DNA of 64,000 bases from Paramarasmius palmivorus (GCA_037176845.1 JAYKXP010000168.1:27160-91159); one strand, 5' to 3'. Shown: positions 20,505 through 32,221, counted from the first letter of the stretch. Translations and numbers: made by a program. Notes: generated from the sequence alone by a model not told the origin.

Positions 20505-21779
20505 ACAGTACAAAAAAGAAAGAATTTTATTTTACCTTAAAAAGCACTCTGCTTCTTCGAAAAAGCTTGATATAAAGCTACACTCTCCTGAAAACGCAGA
20601 TTACTCCAGCATTCGCTATATTACATATTTTACATGCATAGCTGCTTACACAAGGGTGTAAGAATTACGCACACCTTCATTTCCAATTATCTTTACTCTT
20701 TCTCGCATCCTTCGGAGCTTCGGAGTGGCCGAACGAAAAAAAAAGCCACTAGAAAGGATTCCTTAAAATCTCCCTTTTTGCACCATAGCAGAGAGTATAG
20801 AAAGGAAAAGTGCCGCCCTCTAATTGAAGTAATAGGGCCAATAGAGGGGGATTTTTAAGCAAAAAATTGAGAATGCGAAATAAAAAGAATCAAGTACAAT
20901 TTAAGCTGCTTATCTGCTAATTAGTTAAGTAGAGTTAGATTTTATCTATAGGACAAGTTTTGTAAATACTATTAACAATATAATTATATAACAGTTTACT
21001 GATATTCTAAACATAAACAGGTTAGGATATAGGATTTTTTTTTTAATAACTTTATTTAATTATTTTTTAGCTACGCCACTGCGCAGCAACAAACTAAAGT
21101 GTTAGATAAAATATTATATGATTTGATTTTTTTTTAAAGTTAAAACTTTCTAATTTAATTATCCCTAAAATTGTTTTTCTTCTTCATGCTCCGCAAGCAG
21201 TAGGAGGAAATATATCCTTAAAAATTAACCTTGAACCTTCCCTAAATTTTATTTAACATTATTTATTAAATCAAAAATTTCAGTTTTAGATATCTTAACT
21301 CTCTTTTAAAACTTTCTAATTAGAATAATAAAATTATATTTTGCATCTATTCTCTACTTTAAAAGGGAGAACTAGGAGCAGCTTCTTTTTTGCATGGAGG
21401 ACCTACTTGCAACACACTTTACACCTAATTACTTAGATAATAAGTCTAAAAAAAAAGTGCTTGCTTTGTGGCTCCGCTAGCTGGAGAATAAAGCTCTATT
21501 GACTATTTGATAGGAACTAATCTCTTGTTTAAATGCATCCATCCCTTTTTGGGAAGGAATGGAGTATAATGATAATACTGTAAGTGTGATGTGATGATAG
21601 TAGAATAAGGTAAACTTTGCAGTCTAGGTCTAATGTAAATTTACATTTTACTATATTAGTATATTTTTCAAAGATATAAAAAATTTTTTAAACTTAAACT
21701 AAAGTTAAATAAATAAAATTAGTTTCTTCTGTGTACGCTTTATAATAAATTAGTTAATATTTTTATTAAATGATTTTAG
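20505..21779. other. Long spacer, tRNA-Met to tRNA-Leu(UAG)
   Basis: 1.3 kb with no supported gene. A plus-strand frame at 20634-20858 consists of dispersed GC-rich repeats and is not credited. Confidence 0.4.
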
Positions 21780-21862
21780 TACGAATAAAGAGACTTGAAC
21801 CCTTACAATAAAAAATTATGAGTGCCTAAAACCCACCCGTCTACCAATTCCGGCATATTCGT
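21780..21862 (-). tRNA. trnL: tRNA-Leu(UAG)
   Basis: Acceptor ACGAATA/TATTCGT. Stem TGGGT/ACTCA with loop TTTAGGC gives TAG. A variable arm is present. Confidence 0.93.
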
Positions 21863-22781
21863 TTAATATTTTTTTTTTAATGTAGTATAAAACACCCTCT
21901 TCTGCGAAGCGAAGGAACTAACTCATTTAGCAATGAAGGAAATATTCTTTACTAAAACCAGTGTGTTGCGATGCAAGAAGCACTCCCCTTCAAATACATT
22001 TTACCACTAAATCTACGATGGATATCTACAGCTTTTTAAGCAAGCTAAGAAAGCTATATTAGCTCCTCCCCTATAGGAGGGCGGGAGGCTAACAATAAGA
22101 GTGATATTTTAAAATATAGTTCTTGCTCCTCCATGCTAAGCATGGAAGAAGCGCAGGCAGGCAGTTAAACTATTCCTGCGTTATTGCTTAGCCCTAACTA
22201 CAGCTATACCTCCTTCGCTTCGCAGAAGAAGGGTGCTTGAATAAACAATAGTATCCTCCGTATATATTACTGTGCATAAATAAGCTAAGTAAAGAAAAGA
22301 GGGAAGGGAAGGATAGAGCGATAACTAATGATAAAATAAAAAAGATAAAAGCTTAAATATTTAAGATGTAAGTTGGAATACTGCTTAATATGATCTTTCT
22401 AAAAAGGAACCAGCCATTAAATTTTGCTGCTTTTGCTACTATGATAATTAGTGGATATAGAATGTACCGTATAAAGCTGCCTGTAGCCTCATTTTTTAAA
22501 GTTATGTTACTAGTATGGCTAGCGTTTGCACAGTTATTTATTTTAGCTAAAATAAAAAAAAATTATATTATCGATAAAAGCTTTAAATAAGAACACACGT
22601 ATAATGTTAACTACAATTTACAGAGTTGATCCGTAAGAGACTTAGCGCCTAGCAATAACAAAGGGGTTCTTACTATTAAGTTATATTAAACACAGGAATA
22701 TGCTAACACAGCATAATAAATAATAGTATTATTTTAAAATTATAAACATTAACTTAAAACTACAGTTTATTAATTGTATAA
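21863..22781. other. Spacer, tRNA-Leu to tRNA-Val
   Basis: No supported gene. It contains a GC cluster (22061-22088), the repeat CTCCATGCTAAGCATGGAAG and an uncredited plus-strand frame (22390-22590). Confidence 0.4.
22061..22088. repeat. GC-rich palindromic cluster
   Basis: CTCCTCCCCTATAGGAGG plus GCGGGAGG is a variant of the palindromic family. Confidence 0.65.
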
Positions 22782-22853
22782 TAAGGAGTAGAGTAATCGA
22801 AACTCTGTCTTCAACGTGTAAAGTTGACGCTAAAACCACTCAGCTAACCCCTT
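22782..22853 (-). tRNA. trnV: tRNA-Val(UAC)
   Basis: Acceptor AAGGGGT/ACTCCTT. The anticodon arm TCAAC-TTTACAC-GTTGA gives TAC. Its T arm is duplicated in the degenerate copy at 37720-37799. Confidence 0.94.
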
Positions 22854-23076
22854 CTTGTTAAGCTTATTAATGCTTATATAATTCTACACTTGCTTATGTA
22901 TAATTTATAACGCAATAAGCAAAAAAAAAAAAAAGCCATTTACGTTTTGCTCCTTCTGCGAAGCTAAGGAGAAATGCAAATGCGTGAAACTAATTAGTTA
23001 ATCTGAAGCTTTGATCTGTTATCTTTAATAACTTAAAAAAACTGCGAATGCAGGTGCAGCGTATTCACTTTATTTA

Positions 23077-23083
23077 TGAGGGT
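23077..23083 (-). promoter_or_regulatory. Candidate 3'-end motif after rns
   Basis: Sense ACCCTCAT lies about 15 bases beyond the expected 3' end of the small-subunit rRNA. Its presence after a non-coding gene fits an RNA-processing role better than a translational one. Confidence 0.5.
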
Positions 23084-23095
23084 TAAAATAAATTT

Positions 23096-24925
23096 ATTTT
23101 CCAGCAGCACCTTCCAGTACAGCTACCTTGCTATGACTTTTGAGATGTTACTCAAATGGGTTAAAAATAGCTAATTATTTAAACAAAGATGTTTTTTTTT
23201 CAAAAAGATTTATTAAATCAATAAAGTTTTTAATTTTATATTAAAACTAAATATCTTTGAATAGTTATAATTAGGCTACAATTTCCCCCTATCCGAATTC
23301 CTTCCCAGTGACAGACGGTTAGTTCATCACGGATGCACTCTTCACCGTTGCGGCTAGTGATCAACGATTACTCGAAATTCCTTCTTCATGTCGCCGAATT
23401 TCAGGCAACAATCCGTCAAAAAAATTTTAATAATATTAACTTTCTTTAATGATTAGCTATTCCTTATGATCCTTAAATTTTTCTAATTTTATTTAGAAAA
23501 ACATAACATATTTATTGTGAAAATAATTCAATAAATATAAGGTCTGGTTTTTGCATCACTTTGTAAAAGTCCTTGTGGCACATCTATAGCCCAGTTCATT
23601 AGGGCCATAACGACTTGTCTTAGCCCCAAATGAAAGTATATAAAATTCATTAATTGTAAAGTATAAATTTACAACAGGGATTTTGTCCGTTAGTGGATTT
23701 AACCTAACTTCTCAAAACACGGACTGACGACAGCCATGCAACACCTGTAAACGAGTTATTAAGTTAATAATAACTACTCATATATTACTATAAAAGAATT
23801 ATATCACATTCTTCTATTACTTAATTTTATTTAAGAAAATAAAAAAATGCCAATACAATTTTCTAAGTAAATACGGCTATACAAGAACTGGTAAGATTTT
23901 ACGCGGATTATCGTATTAAATAACATGCTTCACTTCGTTTGCTCCGAGACCGACTAATTTTTTTGGTTCCAGTTTTGCAACCGTACTCTCAAGGCGGAAT
24001 GGTTATCGCGTTAACATCGGTACTAGTTTTAAAAAAAAACTAACAATCTACCATTCATCGTTGACTGTGGGAGGTACCAGGGTCTCTAATCCTATTTCCT
24101 TTTCCCACCTTCGTATCTCAGCGTCGATCAATATTAGATAAAAAGCTTTCACCTTTAGTATTCCATTTAGTATTTGCATATTTAATCCCTACACTAAATA
24201 TTATTCGGCTTATCCTCAATTTGATTCTATCTTAAATTAATTTTATTTTTAAAATCAAACAATATTTTTATTTGAAATAGCTATTATAAAAATAAAACTT
24301 TTAAGCTGCCTACATACCCTTTACGCCTGGTCAATGTGACTAACGTTCGCGTTTCTGGCCTTACCGAGTCTTCTGGCACCAGATTTGGACAACACTTAGA
24401 GTAAGGTAGCATCATTTTTTTCCCTTACTATGGACATTTATCACTTCTCCCGAAGATCAAAATGTGATTTCAGTTAGCTAGTTCACTCTTTCGAGCATTG
24501 ACTAATATTCTTGACTGCTGGTAGTTTAACACTACTAGGGACATTTCATTCCCAATGTGGCCATCTGATCTCTCAAACATGGCTTCTGATCGTTGGCTTG
24601 GTAGGCTTTTACCCTACCAACTACCCTTAAACAGAATAGATCGAATCTTATAGCAGAAAATTTCCTTTATTTAATAAATAGCTTATTTATCTTTACTTAA
24701 ATTTAAATTAAAAATTTAAACTAATAAGTAAATTATCTCCTATTTAAGAAGACTACAAGGTATCTAATCTATATTACTCACCTTTACACCTTATTTTTTA
24801 TAAGTTTATATTATTTTAAATAATAATTAACTTATTATAAACAATGATTCGCATGTCTTAAAACTACTGAAAAACGTTCAATCAGAACCAAAATTAAATT
24901 CTTCTAAATAATTAAACAATTATAT
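23096..24925 (-). rRNA. rns: Small-subunit ribosomal RNA
   Basis: Both ends are approximate. Near the 5' end GGTTCTGATTGAACG matches the universal SSU start. Further landmarks in sense are GAAGCCATGTTTGAGAGATC, CATTGGGAATGAAATG, GGATTAGAGACCCTGGTACC (790 loop), CAAAACTGGAACCAAAAAAA near GTGAAGCATGTT (930), GCATGGCTGTCGTCAGTCC (1050 region), and near the 3' end AAGTCATAGCAAGGTAGCTG. It is about 1.8 kb, with no intron evident. The 3' end is set by GGAAGGTGCTGCTGGAA. Confidence 0.95.
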
Positions 24926-25205
24926 ATTTTCCTAATTGTTATATTTTATATGCTTAATGCAATATTTATTATCTCTTTTAATAATAAAATTTTTTTAATT
25001 AATCTTTATTTTATATTACTTAATATTTTATAAACTATATTAGAGATAGATTAAGCTTAGTAAATAATATTATTGATTATAAGTATAATTACTGAAAATA
25101 TACCAAGATAATACCCCTTTTACCTTAATATATGTCTAATAATATTTACAAAGGTAATTTTTACTCACATAAGAACTAACAAATTTATTTTAAATTCGTT
25201 AAGAC

Positions 25206-25264
25206 TCCTTCCCTCCCTCCCTATGGGAGGGAGGGCCGGATGGGCCCTATGGGAGGGCGGGAGC
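25206..25264. repeat. Compound GC-rich palindromic cluster
   Basis: CCCTCCCTATGGGAGGGAGG is followed by GGCCGGATGGGCCCTATGGG and AGGGCGGG: a perfect palindrome next to a second partial copy. Confidence 0.75.
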
Positions 25265-25553
25265 GGAACGAACGGAGAAAATATCCTTTTACTATTGATT
25301 TTTTTTATCTCTCACTCTAGCCTTCGCAGCCTTATTCAAGCCTAAGCTAATAATAAAATCGTAAACACAAGGCGGAAGGAACAAAGAGACCAAAGACCAA
25401 AGAAAAAAGCATACCATCCTTCCAATAGGGCCCTATAAGAAGGGAGTTATCAATTCTTTAATACTTTAGTTTTTCTGCGCAAAGTAGAAGGACTAGTGAT
25501 AGGAGAGAGTGTTAATTTACTATAGTAATTAGTAAATAAATAATTTACAAATA

Positions 25554-25560
25554 TGAGGGT
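25554..25560 (-). promoter_or_regulatory. Candidate 3'-end motif after nad5
   Basis: Sense ACGCACCCTCAT about 370 bases downstream of the nad5 stop, the longest gap among the conserved minus-strand genes with a motif. Confidence 0.42.
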
Positions 25561-25925
25561 GCGTAACAAAACCCTTTTTTATTTTCTCCTTCTGCTCCGT
25601 CTTTTGTAGGACATAAATTATACTAGGATATTTAGGCCTTCGGAGTCCCTCTTTCCTTATGGTTGCAAGGAAGTGTCACCTAGTAATTGAAAAATTATAA
25701 AAGCATTCATTTTTCGCTCACTGCTTACCTTTGGATTCCTAGCTACGCAGCTGGGAAATAAGAAAGTAAGAAACTAGCTATGAAAAAATATAATATTAGC
25801 ACATAAAGAAGGATAGATTTTGGATTGTTACACACCGTAAGGATAAAAAAAAAGAATTGGTTTTATTAGTGTACCTAATTTGTAGTAACATAATTTTAGA
25901 TTGAATAAAAAGCTATGTTAGATAA

Positions 25926-27926
25926 TTATGCACTTTTATTATTTTGATTTGCACTATAATTTATAAACAGAGAATAAATCAAAATTACAGTAATTTTTAT
26001 AAATTCATTAATACTATCATTAAATATAAATGAACTAAATAATACAGTTAGTAAAAATAAAAATCCTATTGTTATATATAGAGCATATGTTGTAATTACA
26101 CCTGAGTCTAATTTAGCAATATCTTTAGCTATTTTTATAATTGAATTACTTAATCCATAAGGTCCTACTAGTTCAATAACACCTCTATCTATTTGTTTTG
26201 ATATAGCATAACCTCATTTAAATCCTCTATTAATTACATATTGATTATAAATTACATCAAAATAATATTTACTATTAAATAGACTATATAATTTTCTTCC
26301 TATTAATGTTTTAGTAATACTATTAATTATTTCAGGTTTTTTAATATATAAAATTAAAGCAGATATAGCCCCTATTAAACTTAATAAAGATGGTAGTAAT
26401 TTAGTTACTACATTAAGAGAATATTCAGCTTCAACTAAAGTTATATTATTAGGATGAATAAATAATGAATTACCAAAAAAATCTGAACCAATACCTACAA
26501 ACATATCAGAAAATAGATATCCAAAAAAAATACTAAATAAAGATAATATTATTAATGGAATTATTACTGCTCATTCAGATTCATGACTACCTAAATAAGA
26601 TTGTTTATTACCATTTGGTGCAGTTAGGAATACTAAGCTAATTAATCTAAAACTATAAAAAGCAGTAATTCCAGCCGTTATAGAACCTAAAATAAAAGCA
26701 TACATTTGACTAAAATTATAATTACCATAAGCTAATTCAATTATTAAATCTTTACTGTAAAATCCAGATAAAAATGGAGTAGCTAATAATGATAATGTAC
26801 CAACTAACATAACTGAATAAGAGAAAGGTAAAAATTTTATTAATCCACCCATTTTTCTAACATCTTGTTGATCTGAAAAGGAATGAATTACAGCACCTGC
26901 TGCTAAGAATAATAAAGCTTTAAAGAAAGCATGGTTAACTGTGTGGAATAAAGCTACATTATATTGACTAAGACCAATAGCCATTACCATATAACCTAAT
27001 TGTGATATAGTTGAAAAAGCAATAATTCTTTTTAAATCATTTTGTACTAATCCAGAAGTAGCAGCAAAAAAAGCTGTAGAAGCTCCTACTATAGTTATAA
27101 CCATAAGTGCTGTAGGACTATATTCTAATATAGGTGAACATCTTAATAGTAAATAGATTCCTGCTGTAACCAGTGTAGCAGCATGTAGTAAAGCTGATAC
27201 TGGAGTTGGAGCCTCCATACTTCCTGGTAATCAACTATGTAATGGTATTTGAGCTGATTTAGCACAAGCACCACCAAATAATAATAAAGCTATTATAGAA
27301 ATAGCTGTTTCATTCATATAAGGTACTAATGAAAATACAGAAGAATAATTTAAAGATCCAAATAAAGCAAATATAGCAAAAAAACCTATACTCATTAACA
27401 TATCACCTTGTCTATTCATAGTAAATGCAAGTATAGCTGCTTTATTTGATTGTATTCTTGTAAAGTAGAAATTAATTAGTAAATATGAAACAACTCCTAT
27501 AGCTTCCCAACCTACAAACATAACAAAAAAGTTAGCTCCAGTTATTAAAACTAACATTCCAAATGTAAAGGCTGAAAGATAAGAAAAAAATCTTTGAATA
27601 TGAGGATCAGAAGATAAATAAGAAATACTATAAATGTGAATTGCAGTTGAACAATATAGAACAGCCATAGCTAACATAACTGTTAATTGGTCAAAATAAA
27701 ATACTCAAGATATAGTCATAAATTCTGAATCTATCCAACTTCCTAAGTTAACTTCAACAGGAGAACCACATAAACAAACTTGATAGAAAGCTACAGATAT
27801 TAATAAAGATGATAATCCTAAACAAACACAGGAAATAATTTGGGAACCAGTAATACCTAATTTTCTCCCTAAGAAACCCGCTCCAATTGAACCTAATAGA
27901 GGTAATAATAATATTGATAAATACAT
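25926..27926 (-). CDS. nad5: NADH dehydrogenase subunit 5
   Basis: The largest antiporter-like subunit of complex I. Reading TGA as Trp gives one frame of 666 residues with no intron, from ATG 27924-27926 ([20 protein letters not shown]) to TAA at 25926. Hallmarks are [69 protein letters not shown], and [20 protein letters not shown]. The C-terminus continues past the last long open segment through [19 protein letters not shown] to NQNNKSA. It follows nad4L with only four bases between, so the pair is co-transcribed. Confidence 0.97.
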
Positions 27927-27930
27927 TTTT

Positions 27931-28197
27931 TTAGTTTCTTATTGAAATTGTACCTCTTAATCTATAGAATGCAACAAGAATACTTAAACCAATTACTGAC
28001 TCTGCACCAGCAATAGATATTATATATAAACTGAAAGTTTGCCCTACATTATCATCAAATCCATAGGAACTGATTAACACTAGTAGAGTTACAGCTAATA
28101 ACATTATTTCAATAGCAATGATCATAAGTATAATATTTTTTCTATTTAATATAAAACCTAAAATACCTATTAAAAATAAGAATATTGATAAATTCAT
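27931..28197 (-). CDS. nad4L: NADH dehydrogenase subunit 4L
   Basis: Small membrane subunit of complex I. I chose the ATG at 28195-28197 (MNLSIFLFLIGILGFILNRK) because it gives 88 residues, the usual length. The frame is open for a further 24 codons upstream, but those are Lys/Phe-rich leader sequence. It has three helices with the motif IEIMLLAVTLLVLISS and the typical end SIAGAESVIGLSILVAFYRL. The leader (28198-28275) recurs before the 139-residue ORF at 28421-28840. Confidence 0.96.
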   Translation of the reverse strand: MNLSIFLFLIGILGFILNRKNIILMIIAIEIMLLAVTLLVLISSYGFDDNVGQTFSLYIISIAGAESVIGLSILVAFYRLRGTISIRN

Positions 28198-28275
28198 TAG
28201 TTTAAATATTTTGTTGTTAAACTTAGTAGTTTTTTGAAAAATGAATTTTTTTGTTTTAAAAAAAAACAAATAAAC
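28198..28275 (-). promoter_or_regulatory. nad4L 5' leader (parent copy)
   Basis: In sense it contains TTTATAGTTTATTTG, a run of T/A, and CAAAAAACTACTAAGTTTAA just before the start region. It matches 28841-28925. Confidence 0.65.
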
Positions 28276-28420
28276 TATAAAAAAAAATAAGAATTACTCT
28301 AACTAGAGCTAAATTTTTTATATGCTATGCTTTCTGCGTTAGCACATAAAGTAATAAAAAATTATACCTAAAATACAAATATTTAATGAAAAGGATCCAT
28401 TAAATTAATAGAATAACTTT

Positions 28421-28840
28421 CTAATATGTAGTTTTATTATTATTATCAACACTTTGAACTTTAACTAGATCTTTAGCCTCTTTAACATTATCATCACCAG
28501 CGCATAAAATTTCATTAATTATATTTAATCCAAAATAACTTGAAATATAAATACATATAATAAAACATATACTATATATTACCAATTTTTGTATAATTCT
28601 GACTAATATATATCTAGAAAATTTAAAGTTGTTTAAAATAAAATTAGAAATAATGAAAGAAATTACAAAACTAATAATCATACTTATAAGACCAATAATT
28701 GATAAATCATTTACAAATCTATAAAAAATTACAATTACAAAACTATACGAAATTAATTCTAAAAATTTAGATTTTATTAAAACCAAATATTGGTATATGA
28801 GATATTTAATTTTATTTAAAATTAAAGAAATATTTTTCAT
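28421..28840 (-). CDS. Accessory hydrophobic protein, 139 residues
   Basis: ATG at 28838-28840, TAG at 28421. After a basic start (MKNISLILNKIKYLIYQYLV) come at least three membrane helices (ISYSFVIVIFY, IIGLISMIISFVISFIISNF, LVIYSICFIICIYISSYF), with a basic loop RYILVRIIQK between the second and third, then a charged tail (GDDNVKEAKDLVKVQ). The layout resembles the accessory family without the KYP signature. It sits upstream of nad4L in transcription order, and its leader is a copy of the nad4L leader. Function unknown. Confidence 0.6.
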   Translation of the reverse strand: MKNISLILNKIKYLIYQYLVLIKSKFLELISYSFVIVIFYRFVNDLSIIGLISMIISFVISFIISNFILNNFKFSRYILVRIIQKLVIYSICFIICIYISSYFGLNIINEILCAGDDNVKEAKDLVKVQSVDNNNKTTY

Positions 28841-28925
28841 TTTTGTTATTTTTTACAGTTAAACTTAATAGTTTTTTGAAAAATTAATTTTTTTTTTTAA
28901 TTAACAAATAAACTATAAAAAAAAT
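28841..28925 (-). promoter_or_regulatory. Copy of the nad4L leader
   Basis: Sense blocks TTTATAGTTTATTTG and CAAAAAACTATTAAGTTTAA match 28198-28275 with few changes, ending shortly before the ATG of the 139-residue ORF. Confidence 0.65.
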
Positions 28926-29237
28926 AGGAGGATTACAGCTACTACTTCCTTATGCAGTAGCTCTCTTTAGCTTTAGCACCCGAACGGATGATTTAGCCGG
29001 AGGAAACAACTGAACGGAGCGAACAGAGCGAAGAGAGCGAACGGAGCCGTGTTAACACACTAACGCAGAAGTGGGATGCAGGTGAAGCAGAAGATATAAT
29101 TTATATAAAATTTAGAATGGCCAGTTTACTATGGCTGCTTTGAAGACAAAAAAATAGCTATAAGAAATAATAAAAAAAAATAAGGGTTAATATAATATTT
29201 AATTAAATAAAGGCTTAATGTAAATTAGATATTAATA
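28926..29237. other. Spacer
   Basis: About 300 bases with no frame. It contains clustered repeat pieces built on GAACGGAGCGAA. Confidence 0.4.
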
Positions 29238-29678
29238 CTAAAAAAAATAAATTAACGATAAAAAATTAATAATAAATATCACACTATACAATAAAATTAA
29301 TTTTAGATAGAATTTTACAAAAGAATTTTTTTTTTCTTCTTGCTTTTGCTCTAGCTCTTCCGCTCTACCTATGGAAATAGGTAGTCCCCGCTTTCATTCA
29401 GATTCTCCCATCCCTCCTACGGAGGGCCGGGAGGAGAAATCACCTATAGTATGAGTATGAGTTGGAGTATGAGTAGGAGTAGAAATATTAATACTATTTT
29501 TTAATTCTAATAATCAATTTTTAATTTTATTAGGATAGTAAATAGGAATTATATAATTTTTATTATAATAGAACATTATTATTAAGTATAATTTAACAAT
29601 ATAGTAAATAACCATTATTAAACTCATAATACAACAATATTTAATAAAATAAATTGATAAACTATTAAAATTTTGCAT
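29238..29678 (-). CDS. Accessory membrane protein, 146 residues, with GC-rich in-frame insertions
   Basis: Visible only with TGA as Trp (two internal TGA). ATG 29676-29678 to TAG 29238. The N-terminal helix (CCIMSLIMVIYYIVKLYLII) is followed by NKNYIIPIYYPNKIKNWLLE and a C-terminal helix (LILLYSVIFIINFLSLIYFF). Between the helices, about 50 residues are encoded by sequence unlike the rest: a THTPTHTHT repeat and GC-cluster DNA (29401-29434) reading SSRPSVGGMGE. So a small two-helix protein has absorbed mobile repeats without losing its frame. It starts 62 bases after the cox3 stop. The leader CAACAATTATTTATA recalls the nad2/nad3 junction. Whether it is still functional is unclear. Confidence 0.55.
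29401..29434. repeat. GC-rich palindromic cluster inside an ORF
   Basis: CCCATCCCTCCTACGGAGGG then CCGGGAGG, inserted in frame in the 146-residue ORF. Confidence 0.65.
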
Positions 29679-29740
29679 TTTTTATAAATAATTGTTGTGT
29701 GTTATTTTTAAACTAAGAAATTTTTATTTAAATAATATAA

Positions 29741-30565
29741 CTAATTGCTTCCCCAGAAGTATACTGCCACAAATAGGAATAATCATACAACGTCAACAAA
29801 GTGTCAATAAAGTATTCCAGTTTCAACACCTATATGTCCTTGTTTAGAAACATTATAGTTAATAATTCTAATGAAACCAACAATAATAAAGATAGTTCCT
29901 ATAATTACGTGGAACCCGTGTAGACCTGTAGAGGCATAAAATGTAGTTCCAAATACACTATCTGCTATTGTAAATTGTGAATCTGAGTATTCAATATATT
30001 GAAATATAGTAAATACTACAGCTAATACGATAGTAATAAATAAACTATTTATTGTATGTTTTCTTTTTCCAGCTATAAAAGCATGGTGAGCATAAGTGAT
30101 AAATGCTCCACTAGATAATAATAAGAAAGTATTAAGTAATGGAATAGCAAAAGGATCTAAAGGTGTTATACCTACAGGAGGTCATTGTCCTCCTATTTCA
30201 ATACTAGGTACTATACTTGAGTGAAAGTAAGCTCAAAATACAGAAATAAAAGCAAATACTTCACTAATTACGAAAAGTATAAATCCTAGCATTAAACCAT
30301 TTTTAACTTCTTTTGTGTGGTGACCTAAAAAACTTCCCTCAGTATTAACATCTCCTAATCAAAAGTACATTATAGATAATGTTAATAATAATCCTAAACT
30401 TAATAATAATTCTCCATTATAAAATCCGTGTATTGATAACACTGCTCCTATTGCACTAAAGAACAGGGATCAACTTATTAAAAAAGGTCAAGGTGATTGA
30501 TCTACTAAATGATATGAATGAGATTGAAATTTAGATTTATTGTTTATTATTTGTAAATTTGTCAT
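29741..30565 (-). CDS. cox3: Cytochrome c oxidase subunit 3
   Basis: Core subunit of respiratory complex IV. Reading TGA as Trp gives 274 residues from ATG 30563-30565 (MTNLQIINNKSKFQSHSYHL) to TAG. Family segments: VDQSPWPFLISWSLFFSAIG, FWAYFHSSIVPSIEIGGQWP (with the conserved Glu), [38 protein letters not shown] and the end HFVDVVWLFLFVAVYFWGSN. No intron. A 54-base piece of it occurs inverted at 46511-46564. No 3' motif directly follows; the accessory ORF at 29678 comes next. Confidence 0.97.
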
Positions 30566-31228
30566 TATTATAAAATAATTATATTTCCTTTTCGGAAGAT
30601 ATAGACACTAACATGACGATTCTATTAAGAAATCTAATAATTATGTTTTAAATATAGCAAGCCAATTATTACTTATACTAATTTATAATTATTATTATTA
30701 ATTCTATCCAGTATCAAAAATCTAATATTAATACAAGATAAATTAAAGATTGTCAATAAAATCCAAGTACATAAATATGTACTAGTTAGTTGCTTAAAAA
30801 AAAAGTCTAAAATTTTATTTTAGACCTACTCTTTTAGTTTTTATTCAACATGACTTAAAAAAAAGTTTAGCTAATAATAATATTTACTTCGGTGCAAATC
30901 AAGAAAATAATATTAATAATATTATTTTGGGTTGCTACGCGCTACGATGAGGGTTAAAAAAAATATTTTAATTTAAAATGTAAAATTAAAATATTAATAG
31001 TGGTTATTTACTAATTAGAATTATTACTATTAATTATATATAATTATACTAGCAATAAAAAGATTCAGTATAGACAAGTTTTTTTTAACTTTTAATTATA
31101 AAAAGAGGATTTTAGTTAAACCACTAAAAATTTTTTTAACCTAGTTTTTTATAGAAAAGAAAATAATTAATAACAATCTATATTATTGTATAAATGAAAA
31201 ACATGAGAGGACTAAGATTTACCAATAG
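30566..31228. other. Spacer between accessory ORF and cox3
   Basis: No frame. It includes the cox3 leader on its left side and the 3' motif at 30948-30954. Confidence 0.4.
30948..30954 (-). promoter_or_regulatory. Candidate 3'-end motif
   Basis: Sense ACCCTCAT about 280 bases beyond the stop at 31229, followed by the cox3 leader. Confidence 0.42.
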
Positions 31229-32221
31229 TTAAATAAATACATAATAAAGAGAATACAATATTAAAATAATTAAATAAAATACTAATTCAGATTTACATCA
31301 TTCTTTATAATAATTAAAAAGTTCTTTATTTTTACTAATTTGTACTAAATAATTAATAAATCTTTTAAAAATATTAGGTAAGGAATTTGGAATTAAAATA
31401 TTGCCTTTTTTTTCTATAATATTAAATAAATACAATATAATACCACTTATAACTATAGAAATCAATAACATAAAAAATATAAATATACTTAAATAATTAA
31501 TATAATACAATAAACTAATTCCATCAGACATAAAGAATATTAATATTAGTGTTACAATAATTAGAACTCATACTTTTACTTTTTTAAGTAAAAAGAATAA
31601 ACCTAAAAAACTTGATTTACCTAGTCCGTAGGAGGAGGAAGAATTATTATCACTATTTGATTCTGACATATTATTTATTAAATCTAAAAAATTTAAATTT
31701 ATAATATTGAAAGTTATACCAAAAAAATTTAAGACTGTGAAAATGATAATTGAAAATATAAAGATAATTATTATTTTAGAAAAGTAAGATATTGTATTAA
31801 ATTTAAAATAATATTTTTTTATTAAAAGATTTTTTGAATGTTTAATAATGTAGTGATCTATTAATATTACAATTATAAATGATGTCATGAATATTAATCT
31901 AAATGTAGATAAATTAATAGAAAATATATTTTCCTTCGAAGATGGAATAAAACTAAATTTAGTTACGGATGATAATATATTTGTATTAACACTAATATCT
32001 GTTAATACTTTACAATGTGTAGTAATATTGAATAATCCACTATATATCCCTATTCCTGAAAAACTATCTAAATTATAAATACTATTATAACTTAATAGAC
32101 CAGAAAATAGTAAAATTATAGCTGATATTCTATGATAAAAATCCTCAGATAATTTACCATTTTTGTATAATAAAAATTTGAAATATGATAATAATTTTCT
32201 CATTCTTTTAATAATTATCAT
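31229..32221 (-). CDS. Accessory membrane protein, 330 residues, fused to a nad2 N-terminal fragment
   Basis: Reading TGA as Trp joins two open segments from ATG 32219-32221 to TAA 31229. Residues 1-25 (MIIIKRMRKLLSYFKFLLYK) are shared with the pseudogene at 15085-15537. Residues 26-62 are nad2 sequence ([40 protein letters not shown]), nearly identical to true nad2. The rest is accessory: helices around LIFMTSFIIVILIDHYIIK and KIIIIFIFSIIIFTVLNFFG, a Ser/Asn-rich linker (MSESNSDNNSSSSYGLG), more helices, and a basic C-terminal loop (LPNIFKRFINYLVQISKNKE) before the last helix. Either the nad2 part is translated as the N-terminus or translation starts later; the sequence does not decide. Confidence 0.6.

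Larger units (their letters stand above)
24926..25925. other. Spacer between nad5 3' end and rns
   Basis: No gene. It holds the largest GC cluster of the window (25206-25264), a second cluster at about 25421-25446 and the 3' motif at 25554-25560. Confidence 0.4.

Noticed and set aside
20634..20858. Plus-strand ORF of 74 codons
   Set aside because: Composed of GC-rich spacer repeats; no conserved motif or leader.
22390..22590. Plus-strand ORF of 66 codons with a hydrophobic stretch
   Set aside because: Wrong strand for the region, no recognisable start context, no similarity to the accessory family.
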